DNA from: Coriaria nepalensis
Taxonomy: Eukaryota; Streptophyta; Magnoliopsida; Cucurbitales; Coriariaceae
Direction of reading: 5' to 3'
Length of the DNA stretch: 64,000 nucleotides
Assembly: GCA_027186245.1 (NCBI GenBank)
Contig: CP114482.1
Span: 15,395,209-15,459,208, forward strand
Part shown: piece by piece, positions 62,001 to 64,000 of the stretch
Layout: each line of letters starts with the position of its first letter
How positions within the stretch are numbered: the first letter of the stretch is position 1
Translations under genes and position numbers: made by a program
The notes under the pieces: generated by a model
Told to the model about the DNA's origin: nothing
What the model saw: the letters and a program-made list of their open reading frames with translations, nothing else
Databases searched by the model: none

Positions 62001-64000
62001 AAGGCTAAAAAAATGCATAGTTTCCATCAATAGATCAATTGCAAATTATGCATGAAAGCCGCGTTCTAATTGCAAAAAGGGAATTGTTTCGAAGTGCCTT
62101 CAAACAATTTAATGATTGAAAAGATTGAGTGATATGCTTTTTAAAGCTAAAATAATGCATTGTTGTCTTCAATAGATTAATTACAAGTTATGTAAGAAAA
62201 TAATGTTTGAAGGGCGATAATAGAATTCGTTCCAATTAATTTAGAATGATTTAATGACTAGAAGAGACTCAATGACATGACTTTAAGGCTAAACAAATGC
62301 ATTGTTGCCTTCAATAGATCAACTGCAAGTTACGCACGAAAGTCATGTTTAAAGGCCGAATTTGGTTCGAAGTGATATAGAATGATTTACTGACAAAAAG
62401 AGACGCAAAAATTTGACTTTAAGGCTAAAAAAATGCATAGTTTCCATCAATAGATCAATTGGAAATTATGCATGAAAGCCGCGTTCTAAATGCAAAAAGA
62501 GAATTGGTTCAAAGTGCCTTCAAACAATTTAATAATTGAAAAGACTGAGTGACATGTTTTTTAACGCTAAAATAATGCATTGTTGTCTTCAATAGATTAA
62601 TTACAAGTTTTGTAAGAAAATATTGTTTGAAGGGCAAAAATAGAATTCGTTCGAATTAATTTAGAATGATTTAATGACTAGAAGAGACTCATTGACAGGA
62701 CTTTAAGGCTAAATAAATGCATTGTTGCCTTCAATAGATCAACTGCAAGTTACGCACGAAAGTCATGTTTAAAGGCCGAATTTCGTTCGAAGTGATTTAG
62801 AATGATTTACTGACTAAAAGAGACGCAAAAATATGATTTTAAGGCTAAAAAATGCATAGTTGCCATCAATAGATCAATTGCAAGTTATGCATGAAAGTCG
62901 CGTTTTAAATGCAAAAAGAGAATTGGTTCGAAGTTCCTTCAAACAATTTAATGAGTGAAAAGACTGAGTGATATGCTTTTTAACGCTAAAATAATGCATT
63001 GTTGTCTTCAATTGATTAATTACAAGTTATGTAAGAAAATAATGTTTGAAGGGCGATAATAGAATTCGTTCCAAATAATTTAGAATGATTTAATGATTAG
63101 AAGAGACTCAGTGACATGACTTCAAGGCTAAACAAATGCATTGTTGCCTTCAATAGATCAACTGCAAGTTATGCACGAAAGTCATGTTTAAAGGCCGAAT
63201 TTCGTTCGAAGTGATTTAGAATGATTTACTGACTAAAAGAGACGCAAAAATATGATTTTAAGGCTAAAAAATGCATAGTTGCCATCAATAGATCAATTGC
63301 AAGTTATGCATGAAAGTCGCGTTTTAAATGCAAAAAGAGAATAGGTTCGAAGTTCCTTCAAACAATTTAATGATTGAAAAGACTGAGTGATATGCTTTTT
63401 AACGCTAAAATAATGCATTGTTGTCTTCAATAGATTAATTACAAGTTATGTAAGAAAATAATATTTGAAGGGCGCAAATAGAATTCGTTCGAATTCATTT
63501 AGAATGATTTAATGACTAGAAGAGACTCAGTGACATCACTTCAAGGCTAAACAAATGCATTGTTGCCTTCAATAGGTCAACTGCAAGTTACGCACGAAAG
63601 TCATGTTTAACGGCCGAATTTCGTTCGAAGTGATTTAGAATGATTTACTGACTAAAAGAGACACAAAAATATGATTTTAAGGCTAAAAAATGTGTAGTTA
63701 CCACCAATAGATCAATTGCAAGTTATGCATGAAAGTCGCGTTTTAAGTGCAAAAAGAGAATTGGTTCGAAGTGCCTTCAAACAATTTAATGATTGAAAAG
63801 ACTGAGTGATATGCTTTTTAACTCTAAAATTATGCATTGTTGTCTTCAATAGATTAATTACAAGTTATGTAAGAAAATAATGTTTGAAGGGCAAAAATAG
63901 AATTCGTTCGAATTAATTTAGAATGATTTAATGACTAGAAGAGACTCAATGACATGACTTTAAGGCTAAACAAATGCATTGTTGCCTTCAATAGATCAAC
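59068..64000 (+). repeat. Regular ABC HORs to the window end
   Basis: HOR starts are at 59068, 59487, 59907, 60327, 60746, 61166, 61585, 62004, 62424, 62844, 63263 and 63682. The units at 60327 and 60746 recur at 61585 and 62004 (offset 1,258) and also match 51367 and 51786. The final C (63965-64000) is cut by the window edge. Confidence 0.93.

Larger units (their letters stand above)
1..64000. repeat. Satellite DNA array: three-monomer (A-B-C) higher-order repeat, about 420 bp, about 151 copies
   Basis: The whole window is a head-to-tail tandem repeat. Each HOR contains A (starts gctaaaaaaatgcatag, 142 bp), B (starts gctaaaataatgcattg, 142 bp) and C (starts gctaaacaaatgcattg, 136 bp). The phase holds from base 1 to 64000. 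It shifts by one base where the leading A-run of monomer A varies, and by larger steps only at the rearranged units listed separately. GC is 31% in the first unit. The orientation never inverts, and no non-repeat sequence of any length is present. Arrays of this size and order are typical of centromeric or pericentromeric heterochromatin in eukaryotes; that location is inferred, not seen. Confidence 0.98.

Noticed and set aside
1..64000. CRISPR array
   Set aside because: Units are about 140 bp, contiguous and diverged throughout, with no short identical repeats separated by unique spacers and no cas genes.
1..64000. Embedded transposable element, rDNA or telomere repeat
   Set aside because: I followed the monomer phase across the window and every stretch is accounted for by A, B, C or their hybrids.

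Overview
The whole window is satellite DNA. I find no gene, RNA gene, transposon, CRISPR array or unique-sequence island in it. The 64 kb is one head-to-tail tandem array, AT-rich (130 G+C in the first 420 bases, 31%). Its basic unit is a monomer of about 140 bp. Three diverged monomer types follow one another in fixed order: A (142 bp, or 141 with one A fewer in the leading A-run), B (142 bp) and C (136 bp). Together they form a higher-order repeat (HOR) of 419-421 bp. I followed the phase through the window and count about 151 HOR starts, from an A monomer at base 1 to a C monomer cut by the window end at 64000. The array therefore runs on past both edges.

This indicates a eukaryotic centromeric or pericentromeric heterochromatin block. 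CpG is not depleted (10 in the first 420 bases, close to chance for this composition), which fits an invertebrate with little CpG methylation better than a vertebrate. Monomers near 142 bp are known from darkling beetles (Tenebrio, Palorus), but length alone does not identify the species.

Layout: 1-9240 is regular ABC HORs, with a 1,260-bp block repeated 2.5 times at 421-3563. At 9241-9802 there is a four-monomer A-B-B-C unit. 9803-15262 is regular. At 15263-15398 a single A/C hybrid monomer replaces a whole HOR. 15399-27580 is regular in phase but built of nested multi-HOR duplications (841, 1,680 and 3,780 bp). 27581-29228 holds four 412-bp HORs sharing an 8-bp deletion. 29229-36361 is regular. 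36362-37065 is a five-monomer unit with a C/A hybrid. 37066-50088 is regular, with a 21-bp insertion at 40703 and a divergent A2/B2 subfamily at 40860-44358. The 21-bp insertion recurs at 50371. 53346-58370 is a 2.5-kb tandem duplication that ends at a scrambled junction (58363), followed by another A2/B2 pair. 59068-64000 is regular and contains a copy of sequence found 8,960 bp upstream.

The biology visible here is array evolution: unequal crossover between non-equivalent monomers, block duplication and short template switches. The left part (to about 27 kb) and the right part (from about 30 kb) are dominated by different subfamily variants. The short open frames of about 60 codons are by-products of the repeat and are not annotated as genes.
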